This document shows, piece after piece, positions 17,358 through 26,133 of a stretch of 64,000 nucleotides of DNA; position 1 is the first letter of the stretch, and every line of letters starts with the position of its first letter. Source of the stretch: Microbacteriaceae bacterium (GTDB taxonomy: Bacteria; Actinomycetota; Actinomycetes; Actinomycetales; Microbacteriaceae); assembly GCA_004297935.1 (NCBI GenBank), contig SCRE01000005.1:1-64000 (forward strand), given 5' to 3'. The notes beneath the pieces were generated by a model. It searched no databases and was not told the origin of the DNA. It saw nothing but the letters and a program-made list of their open reading frames with translations. A program made the position numbers and the translations under genes.

Positions 17358-17417
17358 GGTGCGACTGGCTCGGGTGCGACTGGCTCGGGTGCGATCGGCC
17401 CGGGTGTGATCGGATCG
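17358..17417. repeat. Tandem repeat, 15-bp unit x4, between phnD and phnC
   Basis: Four units of the form GGTGCGACTGGCTCG, the last two diverged (GGTGCGATCGGCCCG, GGTGTGATCGGATCG). It begins immediately after the phnD stop on the coding (minus) strand, in the 186-bp gap before phnC. Such a spot often carries a processing or attenuating structure that keeps binding-protein mRNA in excess, but the repeat itself has no obvious stem. Confidence 0.75.
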
Positions 17418-17419
17418 GG

Positions 17420-18451
17420 TCAGCCCAGGCCGATCGATGCGGCCGCCGCCTGAGTCTTCTGCAGGCTTGCCGGATTCGCATTGACCAGACCGGTGATCTG
17501 GTAGATCGCCGTGAGTGTCTTGACGCCCTCATCGGTCGAAGCGTAGTCCTTCATCGCATCGGCGATCTTGGTCTGCCACTTCTTGCTCAGGTTCGCGCTG
17601 AGCGAGACGCCGTCGTTCGGGATCTCGTTGGTCAGTGCGAACACGACGACCTTGCTGCCGACATCCGGCGTGTCCGCCGCGACGACCTCGCGAGCGTCCC
17701 AATAGCTGGTGCCGACGGAGGCGTCGCCGTTGTAGACGGCGAGGACGCTCGCGTCATTGGCGGTGACTTGCACCACCTTGATGTCCTTGTCCACGTTGAT
17801 GCCGACCTTCTTCATCGCGGCGACCGGGAAGATGTAGCCGGCGGGAGAGGCCGCCTGTAACAGCGAAACCGTCGCCCCCTTGATCTTGGAGATGCTGTCC
17901 AAGCCGGCAGGGCCTTGACCCGACTGCGTGCCATTGCAGTACAGCATGCCGTTCGCGCCCTTCACGGGCGTGTCGGAGCAGTACTTCGCCGGGTCGTTGG
18001 TGAAGAACTGAGCCGCATAGCTGGACTTGCCGTTGCGTTGCGTCTGCAGGGCAGGCACCGCGCCGTACTTGTCGCAGGCCTGACTCATCTGCAGACTCGG
18101 CAGCATGCCGATCTGTGCCTGGTCGCTGCCGATCGCCTCGACGGCGGCCTGGTAGTCCTGCGTGATGACGCCCTTCACCGGGATGCCGAGACGCTTGGTC
18201 AGCGCGTCCTCCAACGGCTTGACCGATTCGACGAGTTTGCTCGCGTCGCCGGACGGCACCAGCGCAAGCGTGAGCTGGGTCGGCGCGGGCGCTTTGTCGT
18301 TCGACTTGCCGGTGCACGGGCCCGCCGCCGCCCCATTCGACGAGGCGGGTCCGCTGGTGTCCTGCTGTTTCACACCGCATCCGCTGAGCGTGAGTGTGGT
18401 GACCAGTGCGAGGCCAAGCGCCGTCGCAATGGCGAACTTTTTCCGTTTCAT
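17420..18451 (-). CDS. phnD: Phosphate/phosphonate ABC transporter substrate-binding lipoprotein (PhnD)
   Basis: 343 aa from ATG 18451, preceded by AAGGAA; the longer track start is rejected. Signal peptide and lipobox 'ALVTTLTLSGCGVKQ' place it on the outer face of the membrane. The mature part begins 'PTQLTLALVPSGDASKLVESVKPLEDALTKRLGIPVKGVI' and contains 'DQAQIGMLPSLQMSQACDKYG', both typical of PhnD/TRAP-like binding proteins. It captures the ligand and hands it to PhnE. Possible ligands are alkylphosphonate, phosphite or a phosphate ester. Confidence 0.92.
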   Translation of the reverse strand: MKRKKFAIATALGLALVTTLTLSGCGVKQQDTSGPASSNGAAAGPCTGKSNDKAPAPTQLTLALVPSGDASKLVESVKPLEDALTKRLGIPVKGVITQDYQAAVEAIGSDQAQIGMLPSLQMSQACDKYGAVPALQTQRNGKSSYAAQFFTNDPAKYCSDTPVKGANGMLYCNGTQSGQGPAGLDSISKIKGATVSLLQAASPAGYIFPVAAMKKVGINVDKDIKVVQVTANDASVLAVYNGDASVGTSYWDAREVVAADTPDVGSKVVVFALTNEIPNDGVSLSANLSKKWQTKIADAMKDYASTDEGVKTLTAIYQITGLVNANPASLQKTQAAAASIGLG

Positions 18452-18485
18452 AGCGTTCCTTTTCTGTGATGGTGGTGCGGTGTGG

Positions 18486-19319
18486 TCATGATGTGGATGA
18501 TGTGGATGGTGCGGCTGGGGACAGTGTGCCGATGCCGATCGCGGTGCCGAGGCCGGCCGTCGCGTCGAGATCGATCGGACGCGCATCGACGAAGCCTTTC
18601 GGATCGGCGGCCCAGGCGCGGACATCCGGATACAGTGCCTCGAACGTGCGCGCGATCGCGTGTGCCGGGCCTGCCCGATGCGCGAAGCGGTCGATGAGTG
18701 CGGTCGCGCAACCGGCGCGAAGCGGTGCGGCCAGGTCGTTGCCCCAGATGTCACCGATGGTCAACACGGTCGACGGCGAACGGTCGCCGATCAGTTCGGG
18801 CAGCAGCGTGCTCCAGCCGCCGGGTTTGCCGGCATCCGTCACGACCCGATCGATGACCTCGTCGAGGCTGAGGGTGGTCAGCGTCTCGCGAACGCCGTCG
18901 TCCGGTGCGTTGGTGAGCAGCACGCGTTCGACGCGGCCACCGAGTTCGCTCAGCAGCCCGTGCAGTCCTGCCGGTGTCGAGACCGGGATGCTGCCGTCCG
19001 CGAGGGCGCGACGGCTGGTCAGATAGGCGCGCTGGAGCTGATCGGCGGTCAACCGGTCGGCGGCCAGGGCTGCAACCGCGGCATACCCGTCGATGTATGT
19101 GGGCGAGCCGGGTTCCCCGTCGAGGAACGCGCCGAGTCGGGCGCGGATGTCCGCGTCGAGTGCACCGGATGCGTCGCCGCCGCGATCGGCGATACTTGCG
19201 TCGTCGAGCAGGCCGGCGATGACCGCCTCCGCATAGGCCCAGACCGGCGCATCCCCGATGCAGACGGTTCCATCGAAATCGAGAACAAGCACGGGTCGGG
19301 CGGCATCGGCGACGGTCAC
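18486..19319 (-). CDS. HAD-family hydrolase
   Basis: 277 aa. Motif I 'VLVLDFDGTVCIGDAPVWAYAEA', motif II 'VLLTNAPDDGVRE', a Lys in 'VTDAGKPGGWSTLLPEL' and motif IV 'LTIGDIWGNDLAAPLRAG' give a complete HAD active site, with a helical cap between I and II. It is the first gene of the phnDCEE operon, so a phosphatase or phosphonatase-like role on the imported substrate is plausible; the sequence alone does not show C-P cleavage (no recognised PhnX cap Lys). Confidence 0.85.
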   Translation of the reverse strand: MTVADAARPVLVLDFDGTVCIGDAPVWAYAEAVIAGLLDDASIADRGGDASGALDADIRARLGAFLDGEPGSPTYIDGYAAVAALAADRLTADQLQRAYLTSRRALADGSIPVSTPAGLHGLLSELGGRVERVLLTNAPDDGVRETLTTLSLDEVIDRVVTDAGKPGGWSTLLPELIGDRSPSTVLTIGDIWGNDLAAPLRAGCATALIDRFAHRAGPAHAIARTFEALYPDVRAWAADPKGFVDARPIDLDATAGLGTAIGIGTLSPAAPSTSSTS

Positions 19320-19441
19320 ACATGTAGCCTAACCGCAAATGGTCGAAATGTTCAGAAAAATCTTTTACATGAAACGATTGTTCATGCGTCGTCAGCATTC
19401 GTCCGTGCCCTCGTACGCAACGGACACTCCCGTTGTACGAG

Positions 19442-20362
19442 TCACGACTCAGTCATCCGGCGAGGAACGAGGGAGCGGCGCGCGATCATGACGAGGTCTC
19501 CGGCGGCGCCGTAGCCAGGGCCGGAGTCGTTCCAGACCGCGCGCATGGTGCGGCTCAGGGAGATGCCTGCTGTGGCGACGGCGATCAATTCGCCGCTTTT
19601 CAGCAACGGGGCGACGGCGAGCTCGCTGATCACGGCAGGTCCGGCGCCGGCCGCGACGGCGGCGCGCACCGCTGCGTTGCTGCCCAGTTCCAGCGCCGGC
19701 GCGACGAGCTCGTGGTTGCCCAATGCTTCGTCGAGGGTGGTGCGGGTTCCGGAACCTCGCTCGCGTACGACCAACTGCGTCTGGGCGAGTTCCTCCGCCG
19801 TGACCGGCCGGCGGCGCCGGGCCCACGGATGCGATGGGTCCACGATCACGACCAACTGGTCACGGGCAACGGGCGTGCTGCGCGGGTCGTCGGCCCGCCG
19901 GGGCGACTCGACGAAGCCGACATCGCACGCGGCATCCTTCACGAGTTCGAACACCTCGCGTGAGTTGTGCACGCGCAACTTGATGTCCAACCCCGGATGC
20001 GTGCGGCGCAACTCGGCCAACCACGCCGGCATGAGGCATTCCGCAACGGTCATGCTGGCCGCCACGGTGAGGTGCGAGTGGTGCTCTGCGCGCAGGGCAT
20101 CCGTGGCGATGCGCAACTCGTTCGCGCTGTCGAGAACGGTGCGTGCCCAGTCGGCGACCACTGCGGCATCCGCCGTCAGCGTCGAGCCGCGCGGATGCCG
20201 ATCCAGCAGGCGGATGCCCAGCGAGACCTCGAGCCGCGCGATCGCGCGCGTCGCGTTCGGCTGCGCCATGCCGACGCTGCGGGCGGCGGCACCGAGGCTG
20301 CCGTGCTCGGAAACCGCGATGAGCAGTTCGAGCACGGCGAGGTCCGGCCAGCGATCAGGCAT
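19442..20362 (-). CDS. LysR-family transcriptional regulator
   Basis: 306 aa. N-terminal winged HTH ('DLAVLELLIAVSEHGSLGAAARSVGMAQPNATRAIARLEVSLGIRLLDRHPRG') and a periplasmic-binding-like effector domain. Divergent from the YeiH exporter gene 70 bp away, the classical LysR arrangement, so it probably activates that gene. The start codon is inside an inverted repeat and a -10-like TATCAT lies 6 bp upstream, suggesting a leaderless, self-controlled message. Confidence 0.93.
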   Translation of the reverse strand: MPDRWPDLAVLELLIAVSEHGSLGAAARSVGMAQPNATRAIARLEVSLGIRLLDRHPRGSTLTADAAVVADWARTVLDSANELRIATDALRAEHHSHLTVAASMTVAECLMPAWLAELRRTHPGLDIKLRVHNSREVFELVKDAACDVGFVESPRRADDPRSTPVARDQLVVIVDPSHPWARRRRPVTAEELAQTQLVVRERGSGTRTTLDEALGNHELVAPALELGSNAAVRAAVAAGAGPAVISELAVAPLLKSGELIAVATAGISLSRTMRAVWNDSGPGYGAAGDLVMIARRSLVPRRMTES

Positions 20363-20375
20363 ATCACAATGATAT
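20361..20375. promoter_or_regulatory. LysR-type inverted repeat overlapping the lysR start
   Basis: ATATCA-CAA-TGATAT: perfect 6-bp arms around 3 bp, a T-N11-A type LysR site. It covers the first bases of the regulator and its probable -10 box, in the divergent intergenic region shared with the YeiH gene. Confidence 0.6.
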
Positions 20376-20433
20376 GCGGCATTGCGAAATCGCCGGCTAC
20401 CGTACGCGATGCGGCGATGAAAGTGTTGGGGTC

Positions 20434-21630
20434 ATGTCACCACAAGCACGGCCTGCACCAGACGCACTTCCCACCGGATCGATTGGAGCCGGAACTGCGG
20501 ACGCCACCTCGAGGCTCGCGGCAGCAGCGCGTGCAGCGGACGTATCGGATACGGACGCATCAGATACGAACGCATCCGATACGTCCGCACGTGTGACATC
20601 CGCACCCGCACCCGCAGTGGTCACCGCTGGTGCCGCCCGGCGTGCCGCATCGATCGGCCTGCTGCCCGGCCTGGGGCTCAGCGCGGTCGCCGTCGCGATC
20701 GCCATGGTGATCGCCGGATTCGTGCCGGAGGCGAGCGCCTTGCTGAGCGCCATCGTGCTCGGTGTGCTCGTGCGCAATACTGTCCGCCTGCCCGCGCGGT
20801 TCGAGAGCGGACTCACGTTCGCCGCGAAGAGGTTGCTGCGCGTCGGCATCGTGTTGCTCGGCCTGCAATTGGTGCTCGGCGACATCCTGGGGCTCGGTCT
20901 CGGAATGATCGTGGTCGTCGTGGCAATCGTGGTCATCGGCATCCTCGCGACCCTCCTGATCGGCAAGTGGATGGGGGTCAGCCCCACTCAGCGACTGCTG
21001 ATCGCCTGCGGATTCTCGATCTGCGGTGCGTCGGCAGTGGCCGCGGTCGACGGAGTGATCGAGGTGGAGAAAGACGAGGAGGTCGTGACCGCCGTTGCGC
21101 TTGCGACGATCTTCGGCACGCTCATGATTCCGTTGCTGCCGCTCAGCGCGCATCTGCTCGGGCTGAGCACCCGCGATGCCGGAATGTGGGCGGGCGGGGC
21201 CGTGCACGAGGTCGCCGGCGTCGTTGCAACAGGCGGTGTGATCGGCGGGGCGGCACTCGGGTTGGCCGTGATGGTCAAACTCGCCCGGGTGCTGATGCTG
21301 GCACCGGTGTTGACGACCATCAGCGTCGCTCGTCGGCGCGCTCTGAGGGGGCAGCCCGCGACGGTCAGACGGCCCCCGGTCATCCCGCTGTTCGTCGCCG
21401 GATTCATCGTGATGGTGCTGATCCGATCCAGCGGCTTCGTTCCCATGCCGGCGCTGGACGTGGCCAAGTTCCTGCAGACGGCGCTGTTGGCGGCGGCCAT
21501 GTTCGCGCTCGGCACCGGCGTGCGCTTCTCGACGTTCAAGTCGGTCGGCTTCAGGCCGTTCGCGCTCGCGGCCGCATCGACCGTGGTCGTGGCCTGCACC
21601 GCGCTCGGCGGCGTGCTGCTGCTCGACTGA
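20434..21630 (+). CDS. yeiH: YeiH/YadS-type putative sulfate/sulfonate export permease (UPF0324)
   Basis: 398 aa from ATG 20434 (the track ORF starts 20 codons earlier, too close to the lysR promoter). After a 60-residue Ala/Ser/Asp-rich tail there are about ten transmembrane helices with the family sequences 'LSAIVLGVLVRNTVRLP', 'FAAKRLLRVGIVLLGLQLVLGD', 'ACGFSICGASAVAAV' and 'AGMWAGGAVHEVAGVVATG'. Family members are predicted exporters near LysR/CysB-type regulators. The substrate is unproven. Confidence 0.85.
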   Translation: MSPQARPAPDALPTGSIGAGTADATSRLAAAARAADVSDTDASDTNASDTSARVTSAPAPAVVTAGAARRAASIGLLPGLGLSAVAVAIAMVIAGFVPEASALLSAIVLGVLVRNTVRLPARFESGLTFAAKRLLRVGIVLLGLQLVLGDILGLGLGMIVVVVAIVVIGILATLLIGKWMGVSPTQRLLIACGFSICGASAVAAVDGVIEVEKDEEVVTAVALATIFGTLMIPLLPLSAHLLGLSTRDAGMWAGGAVHEVAGVVATGGVIGGAALGLAVMVKLARVLMLAPVLTTISVARRRALRGQPATVRRPPVIPLFVAGFIVMVLIRSSGFVPMPALDVAKFLQTALLAAAMFALGTGVRFSTFKSVGFRPFALAAASTVVVACTALGGVLLLD

Positions 21631-21726
21631 GCGCGTTTTCGTCCGCCCGCCACCCGCCCGTCCGCCATCTGCACGCCGGCGGAAGGGAAGGGTGAGCAGC
21701 CGGCTCGCAAATGCCGGCGTTAGCAT

Positions 21727-22230
21727 GTGGAGATGACCGGAGAGAACCTGCTGCCCGTGCCCGAAACGCGACTGTCCGCCGAGCCCGAGGTGGTTGCTGC
21801 GCTCGCCGGAGCATCCGATGACGTGGGGATGCTGCGCGCGGCGGTCGCGGCGCATCCGTCATCGTCGTTGGGGTGGGCCACGCTCGCCGACGCGACGTTC
21901 GATCCGGATGCTCCGCTCGAGTCGTATGCGTACGCGCGCGTCGGATACCACCGCGGCCTCGATGCACTCCGCAAGGCCGGTTGGCGTGGCCAGGGGCCGG
22001 TCCCGTGGGCGCACGAACCGAATCGCGGTGTGTTGCGGTCGTTGTATGCGCTACGACGCGCAGCTGCGGCGATCGGTGAGCTGGCCGAGGTCGTTCGGCT
22101 CGACGAGTTCCTCGCCGGTGCCGACCCGGATGCCGTCGGTGCGATCGAGGCGACGCAGACCGTCCGGATTCCGGTTCAGCACAGTCCAGCTCCGCCGACG
22201 GAAGCGATCGTCATCCGCGGGGAGGATTAG
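21727..22230 (+). CDS. DUF3151 family protein
   Basis: 167 aa. It begins 'MTGENLLPVPETRLSAEPE' after a GTG at 21727 or ATG at 21733 and contains 'GWATLADATFDPDAPLESYAYARVGYHRGLDALRKAGWRGQGPVPWAHEPNRGVLRSLYALRRAA', the highly conserved core of an actinobacterial family of unknown function. No transmembrane segment; likely a soluble helical protein. Confidence 0.85.
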   Translation: MEMTGENLLPVPETRLSAEPEVVAALAGASDDVGMLRAAVAAHPSSSLGWATLADATFDPDAPLESYAYARVGYHRGLDALRKAGWRGQGPVPWAHEPNRGVLRSLYALRRAAAAIGELAEVVRLDEFLAGADPDAVGAIEATQTVRIPVQHSPAPPTEAIVIRGED

Positions 22231-22312
22231 AGCGCTACGCCGCCGGAGATTGCGCGACATTTCGTACGATTTCCGACTCCCGCTTGTCACGGGACTGTGC
22301 GAGACTCGCTGC

Positions 22313-23431
22313 ATGTCGGACGGTGTGGGAACGACAACGGGCGCGGGGATCATGAGCGACCACCCCGCCGACCGCTGGGTCGCCCAGCCTGCCGCCGAAC
22401 CCGCCGACCAGCCGGCCGAGTTCGACGTGTTCCTCGCCGGTCCCGTGTTCATGGACATCGTGCTCGCAGGCATGGAGCATGCGCCCGTTCTCGGCACGGA
22501 GAGCTGGGCCGAATCGATGGGCACCTGCCCGGGAGGCATTGCCAACATGGCCGTGGCGTTGAGCCGGCTCGGCCTCTCGATCGCGCTGGCAACAGCATTC
22601 GGCGACGATGCCTATGGGGACTTCTGCCGCGAGAGCCTCGAGTTGTCCGAGGGCATCGACATCAGCCGATCGGTGCGCATGGTCGGCAAGCACACGCCGG
22701 TCACGGTGTCGTTGGCGTATGACGGCGACCGCACGCTGGTGTCGCACGGGCACCCGAACGAGCATCCGAGCGCGGGCACTGATGTGCCGCGCGCACGAGC
22801 GGCGTTCGCCACGGTCGAGGCGGGGCGCAGCGTGCCGTGGTTGAAGAAGGCACGCGACAACGGGGCGCGGATCGTGCTCAACAGTGGCTGGGACGCATCC
22901 GGGAACTGGGATCTTGCCGGCCTGGCCGGCCTGCCACTCGCGGACGTCTTCGTTGCGAATCAGGCCGAAGCCATGGCCTGGACCCACACGACGGATGCCG
23001 TCACCGCGGTTCGCGCGCTGGCCGAGCACGTTCCCCTCGCAGTTGTCACACGCGGACGAGAGGGTGTCCTGGCGTTCGATCGTGTGTCGGACGAACTCGT
23101 CGGACTGCCGGGGATGCCTGTGACGGCCGTCGACCCCACAGGAGCCGGCGACATCTTCGTCGCCGGGTTGATCTGCGGCCTTCTGATGGACCGTCCGCTA
23201 CGGCAGGCACTGGCGCTGGGCTGTGTCGGCGCCGGCCTGTCGGTCGAACGGATCGGCGGCTCGTTCTCAGCGCCGTCGCCGGAGGAGTTGCAGGACTGGT
23301 ATCGGGAGAACACCCGGCGCGGCGAGCACGAGTTCGACGAGACCTTCGGCTTTCTCGACGAGGTGTTTCCGCACAACGAGCGTCCGCGGCGCCCGCGGCG
23401 CACGATTCCGACTGTCGGATTTCGGCCATGA
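22313..23431 (+). CDS. PfkB-family carbohydrate kinase
   Basis: About 372 aa. The ORF track joins it to an upstream shadow; realistic starts are ATG 22313 or ATG 22352 (the latter with GGGG 4 bp upstream). Ribokinase-fold signatures are 'GTCPGGIANMAVALSRLGLSIALATAFGDDAYGDF' and the anion-hole/catalytic motif 'VDPTGAGDIFVAGLI'. It phosphorylates a sugar or nucleoside using ATP; the substrate is unknown. The stop overlaps the next short ORF by ATGA. Confidence 0.85.
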   Translation: MSDGVGTTTGAGIMSDHPADRWVAQPAAEPADQPAEFDVFLAGPVFMDIVLAGMEHAPVLGTESWAESMGTCPGGIANMAVALSRLGLSIALATAFGDDAYGDFCRESLELSEGIDISRSVRMVGKHTPVTVSLAYDGDRTLVSHGHPNEHPSAGTDVPRARAAFATVEAGRSVPWLKKARDNGARIVLNSGWDASGNWDLAGLAGLPLADVFVANQAEAMAWTHTTDAVTAVRALAEHVPLAVVTRGREGVLAFDRVSDELVGLPGMPVTAVDPTGAGDIFVAGLICGLLMDRPLRQALALGCVGAGLSVERIGGSFSAPSPEELQDWYRENTRRGEHEFDETFGFLDEVFPHNERPRRPRRTIPTVGFRP

Positions 23432-23661
23432 AGAGCGTCGACGAAAAAACAGCTGTGGGGGTCGGGGCCCCAGGTCTCGTGAGGCGAACGGTGCGTGGAC
23501 GCACGCACATGCTGTCGCTGCATGCCGCCCCGCTGGCAGACGCGGCCGCCTGGATGGACCACTACCGCACGTTCTGGACCGACGGCCTGGCATTGCTCGA
23601 GCAATTCGTCGCCGGGTCTCATGCCAATCGTGTGAAGGAAACACCGAGGAGAAAACCATGA
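23428..23661 (+). pseudogene. ArsR-type regulator remnant (C-terminal part only)
   Basis: 77-aa ORF. Residues 20-64 ('LVRRTVRGRTHMLSLHAAPLADAAAWMDHYRTFWTDGLALLEQFV') match the end of ArsR-family winged-helix regulators, whose tail after the wing reads like 'APLxxAxxWxxxYRxFWxxRLDxLE'. The recognition helix and most of the HTH are missing. ArsR genes often head DUF899/SRPBCC operons, and DUF899 follows here by ATGA overlap. Best read as a decayed regulator whose remaining frame still couples translation to DUF899. Confidence 0.55.
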
Positions 23662-24425
23662 CCGATCACACCACCGGCACCCGCGAAGAATGGCTCGCTG
23701 CCCGGCTCGAACTGCTCGAGGCGGAGAAGGCCTTGACCCACAAGGGCGACGAAGTCGCACGACAGCGCCGGGCGTTGCCCTGGGTGCGCGTTGACAAGGA
23801 GTATCGCTTCGCGACCGCCGACGGCGAGGCATCCCTCGCCGATCTGTTCGGCGGACGTTCCCAACTGCTCGTCTACCACTTCATGTTCGGACCCGACTAC
23901 ACCGCCGGATGCCCCTCGTGCTCCGCAATCGCGGATGGCTTCGACGGCTCCGTCGTGCACCTCACGAACCACGACGTGTCGTTCTTCGCCGTGTCGCGAG
24001 CCCCACTGCCGCAGCTGCAGGAATACGAGAAGCGCATGGGCTGGCGCTTTCCGTGGGCGTCATCGTTCGGCAGCGACTTCAACTACGACTACGGGGTCAC
24101 GCACGCCAAGGCGGACTGGGAGTCTGGAGCCGTCGACTACAACTACCGCTCGATGGACGTGCGACCCCCGGAGTCCGGTGAGGAGAGTTCGAAGCTCACG
24201 GCGCTGGCCGCGAGCGTGGGAACCGACTGGCCCACGTTTCGGCAGGAAGGCCCCGGTATGAGCGCGTTCGCCCTGGAGGATGGCGTTGTCTACCACACCT
24301 ACTCGACCTACGAACGCGGGCTGGATGCCCTCTGGGGTATGTATCCCTGGCTCGACCGTGCGCCACTCGGCCGCAACGAGGACGGAATGTGGTGGCGACG
24401 ACACGACGAGTATGCGACGCAGTGA
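23658..24425 (+). CDS. DUF899 family thioredoxin-like protein
   Basis: 255 aa from ATG 23658 (GAGGAG upstream). The family core is obvious: 'EWLAARLELLEAEKALTHKGDEVARQRRALPWVRVDKEYRF', 'SQLLVYHFMFGPDYTAGCPSCSAIADGFDGSVVHLTNHDVSFFAVSRAPLPQLQEYEKRMGW' and 'VYHTYSTYERGLD'. It has a thioredoxin fold with 'GCPSC' in place of the CxxC motif. Function is unknown, possibly redox. Its regulator appears lost (see the ArsR remnant). Confidence 0.92.
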   Translation: MTDHTTGTREEWLAARLELLEAEKALTHKGDEVARQRRALPWVRVDKEYRFATADGEASLADLFGGRSQLLVYHFMFGPDYTAGCPSCSAIADGFDGSVVHLTNHDVSFFAVSRAPLPQLQEYEKRMGWRFPWASSFGSDFNYDYGVTHAKADWESGAVDYNYRSMDVRPPESGEESSKLTALAASVGTDWPTFRQEGPGMSAFALEDGVVYHTYSTYERGLDALWGMYPWLDRAPLGRNEDGMWWRRHDEYATQ

Positions 24426-24472
24426 TCGCCGTGCAGTGATCGCCGTGCACTGAACGCGGCGCAACTGGTCCG

Positions 24473-25255
24473 TCAGCGTCGCCGGCGCAGCATCCAGATG
24501 AAGAATCCCACGCCGACCAGTGCGAGAAGACCCGGCACGGCATAGCGGCGGATCATCACCGGCAGCACGGTCGAAAGCAGATTGAGTTCCGCCGGTTCTG
24601 ACGACGGCGGCGCCCAGTCACGCGCGGGCGCGGGCTGTGTGGGTGCGGACGGTGCGGGCACCGGTTCAGTGGATGTCGACTGGGCAACAGGAGGCGTCGC
24701 TGCTGCGGGTTTCGCGGGCGCTGCCTTCGCAGGCGCTGCCTTTGCAGGAGCTTCCGTCGCGGGGGCCGGGTTGCCGGGCGCTGCTTTCTCGGCTGCGACC
24801 GCTGAGGCCGCATCCGGTCCCAGTTTTGCCGAGATGCAGTCGACGAACTGGCCGAGGAGCTTGTCACTGACATCCTGGATGACGCCGCGCCCGAACTGCG
24901 CAGGTTTTCCCGTCACCGACAGGTCGGTCGAAACCTCGACGACCGTGCCGGCGCCGCCTGCCGTGAGTTGTGCCACCACGGTGGCGCCCGCCGTGCCGTT
25001 ACCGCGTTTGTCCTTGCCCTTGGCTTCGACGACCATGCGGCCGGCGGCCTGATCGCGTTCGAGAAAGGTACCGGTGCCCCCGTAGAGCATCGAGATCGGA
25101 CCCAGCTTGACCTTCACCGTTCCCTCGAAGGTGTCGCCCTCCGCGGAGATCAGTGTGCCGCCGGGTACGCACGGCACAAGCCTTTCGAGGTCGTTGAACG
25201 CAGCCCAGACCACATCGATCGGGGCGGGCACGACGAACCGGTGCTCGAGTTTCAT
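24473..25255 (-). CDS. coxG: CoxG-like SRPBCC protein, membrane-anchored
   Basis: 260 aa from ATG 25255. Residues 1-145 are a CoxG/START-like domain ('MKLEHRFVVPAPIDVVWAAFNDLERLVPCVPGG', 'VKVKLGPISMLYGGTGTFLERD'). A 70-residue Ala/Pro/Lys linker with 'APAKAAPAKAAPAK' repeats follows, then a C-terminal transmembrane helix 'VPGLLALVGVGFFIWML' and an Arg tail. In Oligotropha CoxG helps tether the molybdenum hydroxylase to the membrane. Last gene of the cox-type operon, ATGA overlap with coxM. Confidence 0.9.
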   Translation of the reverse strand: MKLEHRFVVPAPIDVVWAAFNDLERLVPCVPGGTLISAEGDTFEGTVKVKLGPISMLYGGTGTFLERDQAAGRMVVEAKGKDKRGNGTAGATVVAQLTAGGAGTVVEVSTDLSVTGKPAQFGRGVIQDVSDKLLGQFVDCISAKLGPDAASAVAAEKAAPGNPAPATEAPAKAAPAKAAPAKPAAATPPVAQSTSTEPVPAPSAPTQPAPARDWAPPSSEPAELNLLSTVLPVMIRRYAVPGLLALVGVGFFIWMLRRRR

Positions 25256-26133
25256 GATGCTCCCGCCGACAGTGCGGCGGCGACGACCGCCTTGCGCGTC
25301 AACACAGCAGCCAGATGCCGGCGGTAGTCCGCATCGCCGTTGAGGTCGCTGGGCGGGTTCGTGCCCTCCGCGACGCCCGCCGTGGCATCCGCGATCGCGC
25401 GATCGTCGAGCGCGCTGCCGGCAACCGAGCAGCCGACGAGGGCTTGTTCGACGGCTGGTACTCGCAACGGCACCGAACCCATGTTGGTGAGGGCGACCCG
25501 CGCTTCCGCAATGGTGTCGCCATCGAGCCTCAACGTGACGGCGACGCCGACGATGGACCACTGCTGCGCCACCCGGGTGAACTTCTCGTAGTGGCTGAGC
25601 CAGCCGTCCCTCTTCGGAATGCGCACCTGGGTGAGGATCTCGTCCTCGCCGACCGCTGTGGTGAACAGGTCTTCGAAGAAGTCCGCCGCGGCAACCGTGC
25701 GTGTTCCGCCTGGGCCGGCGATGACGAACTCCGCATCCATCGCCAAAGCCGGCGCGGGCAGATCTCCGGCCGGATCGGCGTGCACGAGCGCGCCGCCGAA
25801 TGTGCCGCGGTGGCGGATCTGCGGATCGGCCACGGTCTGCGTCGCTTTCGCGATGAGCCCGGCGTACCGTGCAACGAGCGGGTCATGTGCGACTTCGTGG
25901 TGTGCGGTCATGGCTCCGATCACCAGCGCGTCGCCGTCTTCGCTGACTCCACGTAACGCGTCGATCTTGCCGAGATCGATGACCATGCTCGGTGCTGCCA
26001 TTCGCAGTTTGAGCACGGGAATCAGGCTCTGCCCGCCGGCCAGGATCTTGCCGTCGTCGCCGGCATCGGCGAGCACGGTCAGTGCTTCCTCGACCGTGGC
26101 CGGTGCCGAATAGTCGAACGCCACCGGGATCAT
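25252..26133 (-). CDS. coxM: Molybdenum hydroxylase FAD-binding subunit (CoxM type)
   Basis: 293 aa from ATG 26133; the 637-aa track ORF includes a long upstream shadow. FAD domain signature 'DGKILAGGQSLIPVLKLRMAAPSMVIDLG' and 'HRGTFGGALVHADPAGDLPA' (TxGG loop) are clear. It relays electrons from the [2Fe-2S] subunit to an acceptor. ATGA overlaps on both sides join it to coxL and coxG. Confidence 0.93.
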   Translation of the reverse strand: MIPVAFDYSAPATVEEALTVLADAGDDGKILAGGQSLIPVLKLRMAAPSMVIDLGKIDALRGVSEDGDALVIGAMTAHHEVAHDPLVARYAGLIAKATQTVADPQIRHRGTFGGALVHADPAGDLPAPALAMDAEFVIAGPGGTRTVAAADFFEDLFTTAVGEDEILTQVRIPKRDGWLSHYEKFTRVAQQWSIVGVAVTLRLDGDTIAEARVALTNMGSVPLRVPAVEQALVGCSVAGSALDDRAIADATAGVAEGTNPPSDLNGDADYRRHLAAVLTRKAVVAAALSAGAS

